Source of the DNA: Sphaerulina vaccinii
Lineage: Eukaryota > Ascomycota > Dothideomycetes > Mycosphaerellales > Mycosphaerellaceae
Reading direction: 5' to 3'
NCBI GenBank assembly: GCA_022570795.1
Contig: JAKUDP010000002.1
Location: forward strand, 1,674,001-1,738,000
Length of the DNA stretch: 64,000 nucleotides
Shown: in pieces, positions 10,229-22,597 of the stretch
How the letters are laid out: each line of letters begins with the position of its first letter
How positions within the stretch are numbered: position 1 is the first letter of the stretch
The notes under the pieces: generated by a model
Database searches by the model: none
What the model saw: only the letters and a program-made list of their open reading frames with translations
What the model was told of the DNA's origin: nothing
Translations under genes and position numbers: made by a program

Positions 10229-13200
10229 GGTTATAAGCCCGAGTTTATAGAAAAAGTATTAGATAGTAATAGTTAGCTTTTTCTAATAGTAGGATACAAA
10301 CCTATAATAAAAGGAGTATTAGGAGACTCGAGGTATACCTATCTATACTACTAAGAAGATATAGAAGATTCTAGCAAGTTCTAGACATTCCTATAGGTAG
10401 ATAAGATAGAGAAGAACCTAGTAAAGTATACTTAAGGAGCAGAGCTTAAAAAGTATAAAGAGGAAAAAGTAAGCTAGAGGCCAAAGTACTATCTTATATA
10501 GATAAGACTTAACCTCTATACTAGAGTACTACTAATACTTTAGAAAGGTATATTCCTCTAAGAAGAGACTATTTAAGTCTATCTATAAGTATAGATAAGT
10601 AGGAAGTATAAAAAACTATACTAAGCTTATCTAGAAGAAAAGAAAGAGAGTTTTAGATAAAGAATATAGCTCTCTAGAAACTACTACTTAAGTTGTTTAA
10701 AAGAGTATTAATTTTTAAAGCTTAGTTTTAATATTTTAGGTAAAATAGATTAAGAATAAAGAAATAGATTTAGTAGAAGAGTAGCTATACTAATACTAAT
10801 AAGAGAGAACTATAAGTTCTAGTTTAGAATAATAAGAATATATTTTATATCTAAGTAAGTAGAATAGGTTCTATTAGAGACTATACTAGATACTCTAGTA
10901 TTAACTCTTTTAGAATATATATTAACTATATTATTAGACTCGCTAGATAGCTCTATTAAGAGAGTATCCTATAAGAAGTATAATATAGTAGCTTTCTATA
11001 AGATATATATCTATATATTAGTAGATAATTAGAAAGCAATATAGGAAATTAAAATAGTAAGAAAGCTCTAGAAATAGGCTAAAAAAAGATATAAGAGTAA
11101 GCTTTAAGCTATAGAAAGAAGCCTTCTCAAATAGTATACTACGTTCGAGATACAAAATAGCTAGATAATTAATAAAGTATAGTAGAGCCTAAGTACTATT
11201 ATAAGAAGAGTAGTTATAATCTCCTTATAGTTTAAAGAAATTAAAACTAAAAATAGGAAGATATAGCAACTCCTTGCAGCTCTATCTAAGTTCTACTTAA
11301 TAATTAGAGATAGTATAGACCTAAAGTAGAATCTTAAGCTTTAGGATATTCTTAGAATTCTAAAAGAAAAATAGGAATAGATAATAGGCTAAGAGATAGC
11401 TATATTTACTAAGAAAGGTACCTAGGGACTACTAGCCTATTTCCTCTATAGAGAACTATATATCTAGAATAATTACTCTAGACTTAAGAAAGCAAAGAGA
11501 GCTACTAAGACTATAGTATCGAAGATAGGATACCGAGTTAAGAAAAAATACTCTCTATTAAGACAAAGGAGAGAATCTTTACTAGAGAAAGATAAACTTA
11601 AAGAAATAGTAAAGTAACTTAAACTTAAAGTATAATTTTTTAAAAAGAAATCTAACTTAAGTAAGAAATACCTAAAAAAAGCTTTTATAGTATAAGAAAA
11701 TATAGAGTTACTAACTACCTTAGAAGTATCTTAGACTCTATTAGAGAATAAGAATATAGATAAGATAGCCTACTTAACTATAGATACAAAAAGCAAGTAT
11801 AGGCTATTAGAATAGCTACTTAACTCTTATACTTCTATCTATATAACTAACTAAGAATTATTCTTTAGAGAACTAAAACCTCTTTAGACTAGAAAGTAGA
11901 TTAAGGTCGGTAGTAGCTACTTAATAGCTATATATATTAGAAAAGTAGTTATAGAAGAAAGAAAAAGGAAATAGATTATACTAAAAGATATTCTATTTAT
12001 ACCTAGTTTTAGAGTTAATCTTATTTTATAGAGTTAGTTTAGTAAGTAGTTTAGTATTTAACTACTAAAATTTATACTTGTTTTAGCCTCTAGAAAAGTA
12101 GTTATCTAGATAAGAATATTAGAAAGAGTTCTATTTATTAAAAAGATTAATAAAAGTCTAGCTAAGTCTATTAGGCTCTAGAGGCTCGACCGAAATTAAG
12201 TATACTTCTTATAGGAATTAATAGATAAAGCATATACTCTCTATATATTAGAGAGTACCTAGAATTAGTAGGAGCTCTAGTATCGAAAGCTTATATATTT
12301 TAGAGAGAAGGTAGTAAAGAACCTTTACTAGGTCTTAGATTTAAAAAGCCTAATACTAATTCTAAAGGAGTATAGAGTATATAGAGTCTATATAATAGCA
12401 AAGATAAAGTAGCATAGAGAGAAAGAGATATAGTAGAAGCTCTAAAGGCTAGCTTTTATATCTATTAATATTTATAGACCTCTACCTATTTTAAAATTAG
12501 AATTTAAGTAGTAGCTTAAAATTATTAATAACTTCTTAAAAAGGAAGTAGGCCTTTCTACTAAAGTTAAAAATAGATATACTACCTACCCTCTACTAATA
12601 GAAAAGAAAGGTAGAGCTTTAATCTAGAAATTCTCTCTAAGTAGTAAGAAGTAATAGAGCTAGAGAGCTTCTTACTATACTAAAGTAGTAGGAGAAAGAG
12701 AATAGAATCTCTTTCTATACTACTAAGGTATATAACTCTATTTAGAATAGAGTTATTAAAAAATCGATCTAGACCTCTAAAGAAAAAGTAAAAGCAATAC
12801 TAGAAGAATCTAATATACTAATTAAGTTCTAGCCTAAGGTACTAGAAGTAAGTATTATTATTAGGAATGCTTTTCTAAATAGGCTAGATATTAATAGATT
12901 TAAAGTCTTATCTAAAGAGGCGTTCTTAGAATAGAGACCTCTAGTATTATACTTTAGAGTCTAGAGCTATAGAGTAGTTATATATATAAACCTAAAGTTC
13001 TAGCTAGCTAGGATATAATTAGACAAACTAATAAATAGAGGTAAGGATACTATATTTATTAGTTATATTCTAAATACTACTAAAATATAGCTTTTCTAGG
13101 AGCCTAATATAGAGGCTATTAAGGCCTATAGTAATACTAAGTAGTTTAAGTATAAGAAAAGAGGAGATTTAGAGTTAAATATTCCTAGGCTTAACTAATC

Positions 13201-15460
13201 TAGTATTATACTAATTAGGAAACTAGTTAGAAGACTAAAGAAGTAGAAGAAGTCCTAAAGTCCGTTAGGCTCTAGGAGCCCGACCAAATATTAACTACTA
13301 TTTATATAGCTTAGACCTCTACTAAAAAATAAGAAAGAATACTAGAAGATAGATCTAGAAGAAAAAAACTCTAGGAGTATATAGCTTTAGAAGGAGAAAA
13401 TTAGAATAGAGTAGCCGACTAATTAGCCGACCGAAGTTTATTAAAGGACTAGTAGAAATATATATATTAGAAAATATCTAGATATTATATAAGATCTACT
13501 AGAAGTAAGAGTATAATCCTAGAAAAGAAGGAGATCTATCTCTAATAAAGAAAAAAGACCTAAACCTAAAGCTTATAGTATAGTTATAAAGTAGGTCCTC
13601 TAAAAGAGGTAGAGAAATAAGAAAGAGAATATACCTAACCTAAAGTATTATAAGGTATTTCTTAGCCTAATTAAAAAAGAAAGGAATTATATCTAGAAAA
13701 CTTTAGTAGAGATTAAAAAGGTTATATTTATAGTACTTAGACCTAATATTACTTTAAAGCAAGAGGTCCCTATTCCAAAGTCCTATAAAAAGGTAATATA
13801 GAATTCCAAATAGAGCTATATATAGAAAGAAGCAATCTAGAAAGAACTAGTAGCTTTAGATAGTAACTATACCTAGAAGCTAGTTATACTACTAAAGAGT
13901 ACAAACCTTATAATATCTAGGTAGGTCTTTAATATAAAAAGATTAATTAGTAAAGCTATTAAAAAATTCAAAGTAAGACTAGTTACTAGAGGATTCTTCT
14001 AGAAGTTTGAAGTAGACTTTAAAAATACTTTTATACTAACTATAAGGTATAATACTTTAAGAATATTTATAGTAGTTATTTGCGAGAAGGACTTGGAGAT
14101 ATACTAAGTAGATATAAATAATATATTTATAAAGAGCTCTCTAAAAGAAGATATTTATATAATCCTACCTCTAGAAGTAGAGGTTCTACTAAACTAGGTT
14201 CTAAAAATCCTAAGAAGTCTCTATAGACTTAAGTAAGTAGTAAGAGACTAGAATAAACTCTACGTCTCAAAGCTAGAATAGATAGAATTCGATTAATTAG
14301 AGATCGACCTATACCTACTTATCTATAGGGAAAGAAGAATTATAGTTCTAACCTACGTAGATAATATACTTATTATAGTACTAGAGCTAAAAGATATTCT
14401 CTAGTTTAAGAAATAGCTTGGCAAGGTCTTTAAGATTAAGAATCTAAAGGAGCTAGAAAAGATTCTTAGAATATAGATAATAAAGGATAGAGTTATAGAA
14501 ACTCTAAAGCTTAATTAAGAATACTATATCTAAGAGAACTTTGCAAAGCTAAATATAACTAAAGAAAATACCTATCTAACTCTTTTACTAATAGATAGTT
14601 ATAAAAGCTTTACTAAAGCAATTCTATCTAATAAGAAATATACTAAATAGAAGTACTAGAGCTAGATAGGTACGTAGATATAGCCGATAGTTATAATAAG
14701 ACTAGATATTACTTTCGCTTTTAGTAGACTAAGCTTATATATAGCTAACCTAATAAGGAGATATATAAATACTTTAAAGAAACTAGTAAGATACCTTAGG
14801 TCGTCCCTAGATCTAGAACTTATATTTAGAAAAGATAGTAGAGGCTTTATTAGATATTTAGACTCTAACTATATAATAGATAAGGTAGATAGAGTCTTAA
14901 TTCTAGAATCTATTTTCTTCCTTTATAGAGTACTAGTATCTTAGATAAGTAAGAAGTAGAAGTCTATAGTAATATTAACTATAGAGGCTAAGTATATAGC
15001 TCTAAATATATATACTAAGTAATCTTAATTTCTAGTAGCACTTCTAAGGGAAATAGACTATATAGAGTTAGTAGAAGAATATTCTTTTTAACTACTTATT
15101 AAAGCGAACTCTAATATAGTAAATAAACTTAGACCTATTTAGATTATAGGAGATAACTAAGTATCTCTAACCCTAGTTAAGGATACCTATACCTATAAGA
15201 GATCAAAACATATTAATATAGCCTATAATAATATTAGAAGACTCTAGTAGCAAAGGAAGATAGTAGTAGTATATATTCTAATAAAAGAGATAGTTATAGA
15301 TAGGTTAACTAAGCCGAAAAATAGTCCCTAATTCTAGGAGTTTATAAAACAACTTAAGCTTATATAAATAGCTCTTCTGCACTTAATAAGTTATCGAGAT
15401 TTGGAATAGAATATAAATACTAGAATATAGGGTAGAAGAACTATCTAGCCTAAGTAGGAA

Positions 15461-15707
15461 TATTAGAAAGTATAGTCTAGTTAGACTATCTAAGAGATAC
15501 TTTCTTAGAGATTAGATTATATAATATATATTATATAATAGTAGGTTACGTGGCTTATCTAATACTCTATATCTTAGGAAGAGATGCAACCTATAACTAA
15601 CTAATATAATTAATATAGTTAGTTCCTATCTAATACTTCTACTTCTATTATATATTAAGACTTTTTCTATATATTATAGGTATATATATTATTATCCTAT
15701 TTCGATA
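15461..15707 (+). repeat. 3' LTR of the Copia element
   Basis: 247 bp, preceded by a short purine run (AGGAA) where a polypurine tract is expected and followed by the GATAG duplication at 15708-15712. Confidence 0.88.
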
Positions 15708-15712
15708 GATAG
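15708..15712. repeat. Target-site duplication of the full Copia element, right (GATAG)
   Basis: Exact match to 9976-9980, directly after the 3' LTR. Confidence 0.85.
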
Positions 15713-18700
15713 TATACTAGCTACTCCCGGGCTCGCTACCTACCTACGTTGTATAATTAATTATATATAAAGCTAGTATTCTAATATATAGAGGAAATTC
15801 TATACTTATATTCTATACTCTTATACCTCTAGTCTCTCTATTTGTTCTATACTTGCTCCTATAGTTCTCTAGCTAGATTCTTAGTATATTATATAGTTCT
15901 CTATTACTCTCTAGCTTAATCTAAGTATACTCTATAGTCCTCTAGCTAGATTCTTAGTATATTATATAGTTCTAGATTTAGGCTAGCCTTCTACTTCTAC
16001 TTAGATAGTATCTACTTAAGTTCTAGATTTAGGCTTGCCTTCTATATAGATACTTGTTTCTACTATAAATAAATAGAATAGAATAGAGAAGTAGTTAGAA
16101 AGAATATATATTATAGTATTAATTATTAACTAATAATATAATTAAAGTAGTACTTCTACCTCTTCGAGTCTATAATTATACTATATATAATACTACCTAC
16201 TACTTTGTTACTATCTATAATAGCTCTATATATATCTAAATCCCTAAGTATAAAAAAGACTATAGCCGACTATAGACAAACGCCTATAAACCTAAGCTAC
16301 AAATATATAGTAATACTAAGTATATTTTAGATAAGTAGCTTCTAAAGTATAATATTCCTCGAGTCTAATAAACTAGCTCTAACAATCCTAGAAAGAGTAT
16401 AGGCGCATCCTAATTAGTATAAGAGTAGTTAGATAGTTTAGGAAAAGATAGATAATATTCTTTAGTATATATACTTAAGTAATATAAGTATTAAGAGCTT
16501 TCTAAACTCCTACTATAGTATAGAGAAGAATCTAGGTATAAGTATATAGGTAGAGACTATAGGTAGGTATATAAAGAGGATAGGGAGTATTATATCTAAG
16601 GAGTCTTTCTTACAAAAAGTATATCTATATATAAATAAAAGTAAGTTTGCAAGCTTTATCCTAGGCCTTATTAGACTAGATATCTAGTTTTTAGCTTAGA
16701 TCGAGGTAGGCAGAGTCTAGTAGCATATAAGACCTATACTAACTATACTTAGGTATTTGGCAAATTCAATTTAGAGTAGCGAGCAAGCGAGGTCCTCCCC
16801 TCAGATACGTTTAGGAAGATAGCTTAGGTAGCTCCTATACTTACTAATATTATAAGCGCGCTTGTTACTAGACTAGCGCAGGTAACTATAGATATAAAAG
16901 AGACTCTACGACAGGTCTATAAAAAGATTATATAGGTAGCTTTAATAATTAGATAAGTATAGTATCTAAGGGCTAGGAGTAGACTATCTCGCTAGCTTAG
17001 GATCTATCTATAGAGTTAGGGAACTAAGTATAGAGTAATATCTATACTCGCTAGTATAGGCGTCTATATATATTCTTAGAGTATCTATTAGGCAAACAAG
17101 AGCCTACTTAGAATAGCTATAGAAAGTATATATATATATATAGTCGGGACCTAGCTATAAATATTATTTTCGACAACTAGAACTATATACTCTAGACTAG
17201 ATAGTCTAGGTTTCTCAAATAGGACTAGCTCCTATATTATACTACTACAAAGGTCTTTAAGAGCATATAGATCCTATATAGTAGCTTGGATATATTCTTA
17301 CTATATAAAGAGAATCCCCTATAGCTTTACGATATTATAGGTATAGAGGGGCTAAAGTATAGCAAACAAGAGTAGGTATATATACTATATAAGATAGCCG
17401 AGTGTATTCGCAGAGTATACCTAGTTAAAGTTGCAGAAGTATATAATATAAAACTGGACTCGGACTAGTAGGCTATATTATAGTACCTCTATATATATAT
17501 TATATATTGCCTTACAACTTAGAAGTCTATATACTCTATAATAAAGCTTATATTCGAAGATAAAGGCACTATAGATAGTATATATAGAGTAATTAAGAAT
17601 ATTATAGATAAGTAGCTTAACCTTTAGGAGATATATAATAGTATCTAATATAATAATATAGATCCTATAGACGACTCTATACTATTTGTAGGCGCTACTA
17701 CCGAGTCTTAATTATACTAGGACAAGATTCTCTATTTGCAGATAGAGCAAGACGAGGACTAGGTTAGATAGACTAGCTACGACCCTAGCTAGAAGATTAA
17801 GCTAGTTTATAGCAATTAGAAATTAGTCTCTAATATCTATACTATATATAAGGAGTATATTAAGAATAAAGACCTATATAATAGGATCTAGTAGGTGCTA
17901 CTAGTACCCGGGCTCTTCTACCTAAAGATATACCTAATATAGGCAATCGATAGAAACTTTAGTAGGCCCGAGAGCTATAACTCGAAGATATATCTAAAGG
18001 TCTACTAGGCGCTAATAAATCGCAAGATCTACCTATTATTCTAGGTACTATATAGTTATATAGAGCGTCTAGTAGTCGATAGCTATTATACCCGCATTCT
18101 AGTATTTGTATATAAGATAGCTAGGATTTAAGACCTAGGTAATAGATTAAATATAGCTAGGTATATTCGAAAGCTTTTAGTTAAAGGATTCCTAGATCTA
18201 TTATAGAAGGTCTATAAAGTATACTTCTTCTAGTAGGCGCGTATACTACGCCTAAATCTATAGTCTAATTAGATAAAAGCTAGATATTATATAAGTAAGA
18301 CTATCTTAATAGTAAAGAAAAAGAAGAAGTCGGCTCTCTATATAGCAAATATAGTTGCAATTAATAGTAGCAAGAATAGAACTATATATATCTACTTTAT
18401 CTAGATAGTATAGACCTACTAACTCCTCTACTATATAATTAAGTATATAGATATTAGCCTCCTATACTACGTAGTTAATTAGTATATTTTGATCTTCTAT
18501 ACAAAGTTTTATAAGAACTATATATTTATTATACTCTAGCTAAAGTAGATTGCAGACTCGCCTATATCTAATAAGTAGCTCTAAAATATAATTCTAGCAA
18601 ATAGTCTAGTAAACTATATAGGCAGAGTAGATAGTTAGTTTAAAATTAACTATATAAATAAGTTTCTAAATAGCTATCTAAAAGCGCTACTACAAAATCG

Positions 18701-21700
18701 GAGGAATAGTATATTTAGTATAGAGGATTAGCTCGCCGACTATACTCTATTTGCAACCTATATAGGTTAGCTCTATAATAGAATAGAGGTAGCATTTAGC
18801 AAATATATAGATATAGTATATATAAGAGCAAGCGCTATATATAAGATCTACTAAGTTATATTAATCTACCTAGAAGAGTTACTTAATTGTATATAGACAA
18901 AGAATACTCTATTCTATATAGTAGATCTCTTCGCTATAGGCCTAAACAACCTCGTATCTAATATAGGTATAGATAACAAGCCTTGTCTATCTATACTTAA
19001 GAGATTTAATTAGAATATAGTATATATACTAGACTTAGGTAGTTCTATACCTAATATCGAGTATCTAGACATTCCTAGCTAAATAGACAATCTAATCGAA
19101 TAAGACAACCTTTAGACTATAGCTACTATAGATAATATACCTAGGTTCCTTACTAATAACAAGTCTAAGTTCGTAGATAATATAGAGTAATACTTAGATA
19201 TACTTAGATAAACTAGGCTTATATATATAACTTCTCTATAAGCCTATAACAACTATACTAATTAGATAGCTTAGACTATATAAAACTAACCTGCCGATAA
19301 TAGAGATATATATATAAGCTAGGCTTACCTATATAGTATCTCTATATTTCTAGAATAACTATAGTAATTAAGTAGGTCGTAGGTAATCGAAATTCGAGCT
19401 CTTATATATAGAGATACCTATAAATATTAGATACTTATTAGGCTTCTCTATATAAAAGTAGCTATTTATAAGTATAATTCTCGCTATATCTATACTATTA
19501 TATATACTATAGACTACTATACTTACTTTATTTTATAGCAAAATAGTAAAAAGATAGTTATAAACTCTTTACTTATACTCTATTATATATAATATATATA
19601 GCCTAGATAGAGCTTCCTATTAGCCTAATAATTATAGATAATACTAGTTAGTTACTTTATTAAGGTAGGTAACTCTATATATATATTATTACTATTTACT
19701 AGTATAGGTCCTTAGGTAGCTATAGGAGACTATAAAGAAACTTATCTTTTTTCTTAGATACTTCTTCTTCTATTATATATAATATCTACTACTTTGCCTT
19801 CTATAGTTACTTATAGTCTATAATACTTATATACCCAACTCCCTACTTTATTAAGAATATATATATATTATATAGGTAGTCTATATAATACTTAGGCAAG
19901 CTTAGAACTACCTCCTTACCTATATCTAGGCAAAGCCGAGCTTTTATATATAAACTCTTATATACTATATATCTCTCTATTCTATCTCCAAAGAAAATTA
20001 GTATCTAGCTACCTATCTAGTAGCTTAGAGTTTCTATTTTTTTTAGAAATACTTATATATATATAATCTACTATATAGTAGCTTAGTTGCTCTATTTTTT
20101 TTTAGAGATACTAACTTTGCTACTTTGTAGACTCTACTTTTTAGGCGAGCTTAGAACTATCTTTTTACTAAAACTTAAATAAAGCCGAGCTTTTATATAC
20201 TAACTTATATATATACTATATATTTCTCTATTCTTTCTCTAAAGAAAATTAGTATCTAGCTATCTATCTAGTAGCTTAGAGTCTCTATTTCCTTTAGAAA
20301 TACTTATATATATATAATATACTATATAGTAGCTTAGTTACTCTATTTTTTTTAGAAATACTAACTTTAATACTTTATAGACTCTACTTCTTACCTGAAT
20401 TTAGTTACTATATCTAGTACTTCTATCTGCTACTTAATAGCTACTATAGCTTCTACTCCTACCTACTACCTATAAGGCCTAGGCTATAATCTACTAACTC
20501 GCCTATTCTTATAGCTAGAAGCACCTATAGGTATAGATAAAAATAACTAGAAGGAGATATATAGTTAGCTATAGAATATCTTCTATATATCTAGCAAGGC
20601 CTATAAAATAACTTTATTCTAGATATATAATACTATAGTTAAGCTCTATAGCTATATTATACTTTGCAATACTCTATCTTAGTTCTTTAGCTACTTTAAT
20701 AATATAATTAGTAGCTTAGATAGAAGAGTTAGCCGAATTGCTTAGTATATAGCTCTAATTGCAGACAAGTCCGAATATTACTTACCTAGACTATTTAATA
20801 AGAAACTAGGGAAGTACTAAAAGATATATAACTTTAGATAGAAGCTTATAGAGATTAACTTATAGAGTACTAGAATAAAATTAGTTATACTATATAGCTA
20901 TTACCTAAGTTTGTATAATAAGTACGACTCTAAGCTAATTAGGTCTATAGCTATACTTAATAAAATAAAGTATAATAAAACTAACTACTACTACTTCTAG
21001 TATAGCCCGACTAATAGAATAAAGAGCCTATTTAAAGTATATATATAAGTAGTACTTATAGAGGATTCTAATTATAATAATTCGAAAGACTTCTTATATA
21101 GAGGTACCTATACTAGCTATATCTAGTAGTCTAAGTATAATAAGTATATAATTAGTCTATACTAGAAGAGCCTAGGTTATAAAGCTACTATATAAAAGAA
21201 GTATAAGTAGCTATTAATAGTAGCTTAGAGGGCTATCTTCTCTATATCTAATAATAACTTCTATAATCTACCTAATATAACTAGCTTTAATAAGAATCTT
21301 ACTCTAGCCTTATACTTTATATATACTTTAAGAACTAATAGCTTTATATAAAGCTTAGAAATACTAATTATGCCTAAGAATTGCTACTAGGTATTTGTAT
21401 ATCTTAGCTTTACTTAGAATATAGCTAATAGTAACTATAATAACTTCCTATACTATATAAAGAACTTAGCTAAAGCTCTACTTATAGCTATTTATATAGA
21501 GATTACTAAGGATACTACTATTAACTTAGACCTTAAAGGCAACTTATTATCTAAGAAGGAGTATAATTCTAAGGATAATAGGCTTCTTAGTAATATAGGT
21601 ACTAATATAGATATATTTTAAAGATAAGTCTAAAAGTAGTTAAGTATAGATAAAATTAACTAAAATTAACTAATACTCTAAGAAAGTATATAAGGAGTGC

Positions 21701-21891
21701 TCTCTACTACTACTACTATAGCCGGGCTACTAGCTACTAATAGCGAGGTGTTATAAGTAGTATAGTAGGCTTTTAGATTTTCTAAATAAAGTTTTATAAT
21801 TTCTATAACTATCTAAAGCCTCTCTAAGTATCTATATATTTATTTGCCTATATTTCAAAATCGAGCTAATTAGTATATACCAAAAGTGCTA
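15713..21891. other. Right half of the TIR element: unassigned RIP-degenerate sequence
   Basis: No intact gene. Long stretches read as degraded plus-strand protein when TAG stops are read as former CAG (for example about 16220-19100 and 20470-21640, the latter ending in KDTTINLDLKGNLLSKKEY), but I recognise no family. A 40-bp unit (TATAGTYCTCTAGCTAGATT and the following 20 bases) is repeated at about 15860-15900 and 15933-15972, and a 249-bp tandem duplication lies at 19894-20394. Confidence 0.5.
19894..20394. repeat. Tandem duplication, two units of about 249 bp
   Basis: The unit beginning AGGCAAGCTTAGAACT at 19894 recurs as AGGCGAGCTTAGAACT at 20143. Both contain AAAGCCGAGCTTTTATATA, AAAGAAAATTAGTATCTAGC and AGTAGCTTAG in the same order. 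The copies have diverged by scattered substitutions. Confidence 0.7.
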
Positions 21892-21906
21892 GTTAGGCCC
21901 TCAGAC
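21892..21906 (-). repeat. Right terminal inverted repeat of the large element
   Basis: GTTAGGCCCTCAGAC, the exact reverse complement of 6461-6475. Normal-composition DNA resumes immediately to the right. Confidence 0.8.
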
Positions 21907-22597
21907 TGCCTGCGGCAAGATTCCGAATGAGGACTAGTTTGCCAAGGCAGTATGATGACTGAGACTACTCTCAACCAGCTTCCGAGCTCGAGACCTTGTT
22001 TCTTGGCACGTTTGTCTCCGTTCACTGCAGCACTCTTTTACTTCAACTCACGAACACGTCTATACCATATAACTCGCGCTGGGGAAGGAAGTTGTCCTCA
22101 CTGTAGATGCTCTCAACTCTACAAGCACGAATAACACCAAAACATCCTCATGAATGCCATGAAAAGTGCTATCCAAAACCATATTTCATGCATGCACGGT
22201 GACGTTTCTCACGTTCACGGCTCGATTTGGAGGAACGCGACCACCACCACCACCATCACCTTCGAGCTTTCCTGTTTTGCCACAACTTCCAGTCGCGATA
22301 GACGTCGACCGACAGTGCAATCCACTCCTTTGACTTCAGAGACGCTCTCTTTCATCTCGACATACAGCACAGCACAGCACAGCACAGCACAGGACGGAGC
22401 GCTGCATTGCATCACCATCACGACAGTTGAAGAATCCTACGAACCGAAAAGCTGTCGCCTATATCCAAATAGTGGTAGGACAACAGACGATATCACGACT
22501 ACATGCGACTATGAGGAATACCACGTGACGGCCGACATATAACAATACCATACCTAATTAACACCACCGCCACCTCCAGCGGAGGAGAACCGCCGCG
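21907..22597. promoter_or_regulatory. Upstream region of VPS13
   Basis: About 690 bp of normal-composition DNA between the TIR element and the VPS13 start codon. It holds a pentanucleotide microsatellite (about five AGCAC units, 22366-22392), a CCA run at about 22243-22261, and a CACGTGAC E-box-type motif at about 22522-22529. No convincing gene is seen. Confidence 0.4.
22366..22392. repeat. (AGCAC)n microsatellite
   Basis: Five consecutive AGCAC units and a partial one, in the VPS13 upstream region. Confidence 0.85.

Larger units (their letters stand above)
9981..15707 (+). mobile_element. Complete but RIP-degenerate Ty1/Copia LTR retrotransposon
   Basis: The element is 5727 bp with two LTRs (9981-10228 and 15461-15707) and a perfect 5-bp duplication GATAG (9976-9980 and 15708-15712). 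The order of coding relics is Copia: a GAG-pre-integrase-like block at about 12270-12420, integrase after it, then reverse transcriptase at about 13800-14400 with STNLIISRWVFNIK, KFKVRLVTRGF and TYVDNILIIV (YVDD-type site, about 14349-14380), then RNase H at about 14955-15060 with ILTIEAKYIAL. No frame is open. The LTR ends read TA...TA, consistent with original TG...CA altered by RIP. It inserted into the large TIR element. Confidence 0.9.
6461..21906. mobile_element. Large (15.4 kb) TIR-bounded DNA element, RIP-degenerate, with nested Copia insertion
   Basis: The AT-rich block is bounded by a perfect 15-bp inverted repeat: GTCTGAGGGCCTAAC at 6461-6475 and its reverse complement at 21892-21906. 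RIP-like composition starts and stops just inside these repeats. Subterminal copies of TATATACTAATTAGCT lie inside both ends (about 6521-6536, and inverted at about 21864-21879). Removing the Copia element and its duplication leaves a host element of about 9.7 kb. The left half encodes a RecQ-type helicase relic; the right half holds further read-through coding-like sequence that I cannot assign. Both flanks show TG next to the repeat (6459-6460 and 21907-21908), too short to call a target duplication. Superfamily unassigned. Confidence 0.72.

Noticed and set aside
1..21906. CRISPR array, phage or bacterial features
   Set aside because: The repeats here are LTRs and TIRs of eukaryotic elements; there is no regular repeat-spacer pattern.
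6459..21908. TG dinucleotide on both flanks as a target-site duplication
   Set aside because: Two matching bases are expected often by chance; not enough to assign a superfamily.
21952..22542. Small plus-strand frames upstream of VPS13
   Set aside because: They run through microsatellite sequence and have no recognisable features; treated as leader or promoter.
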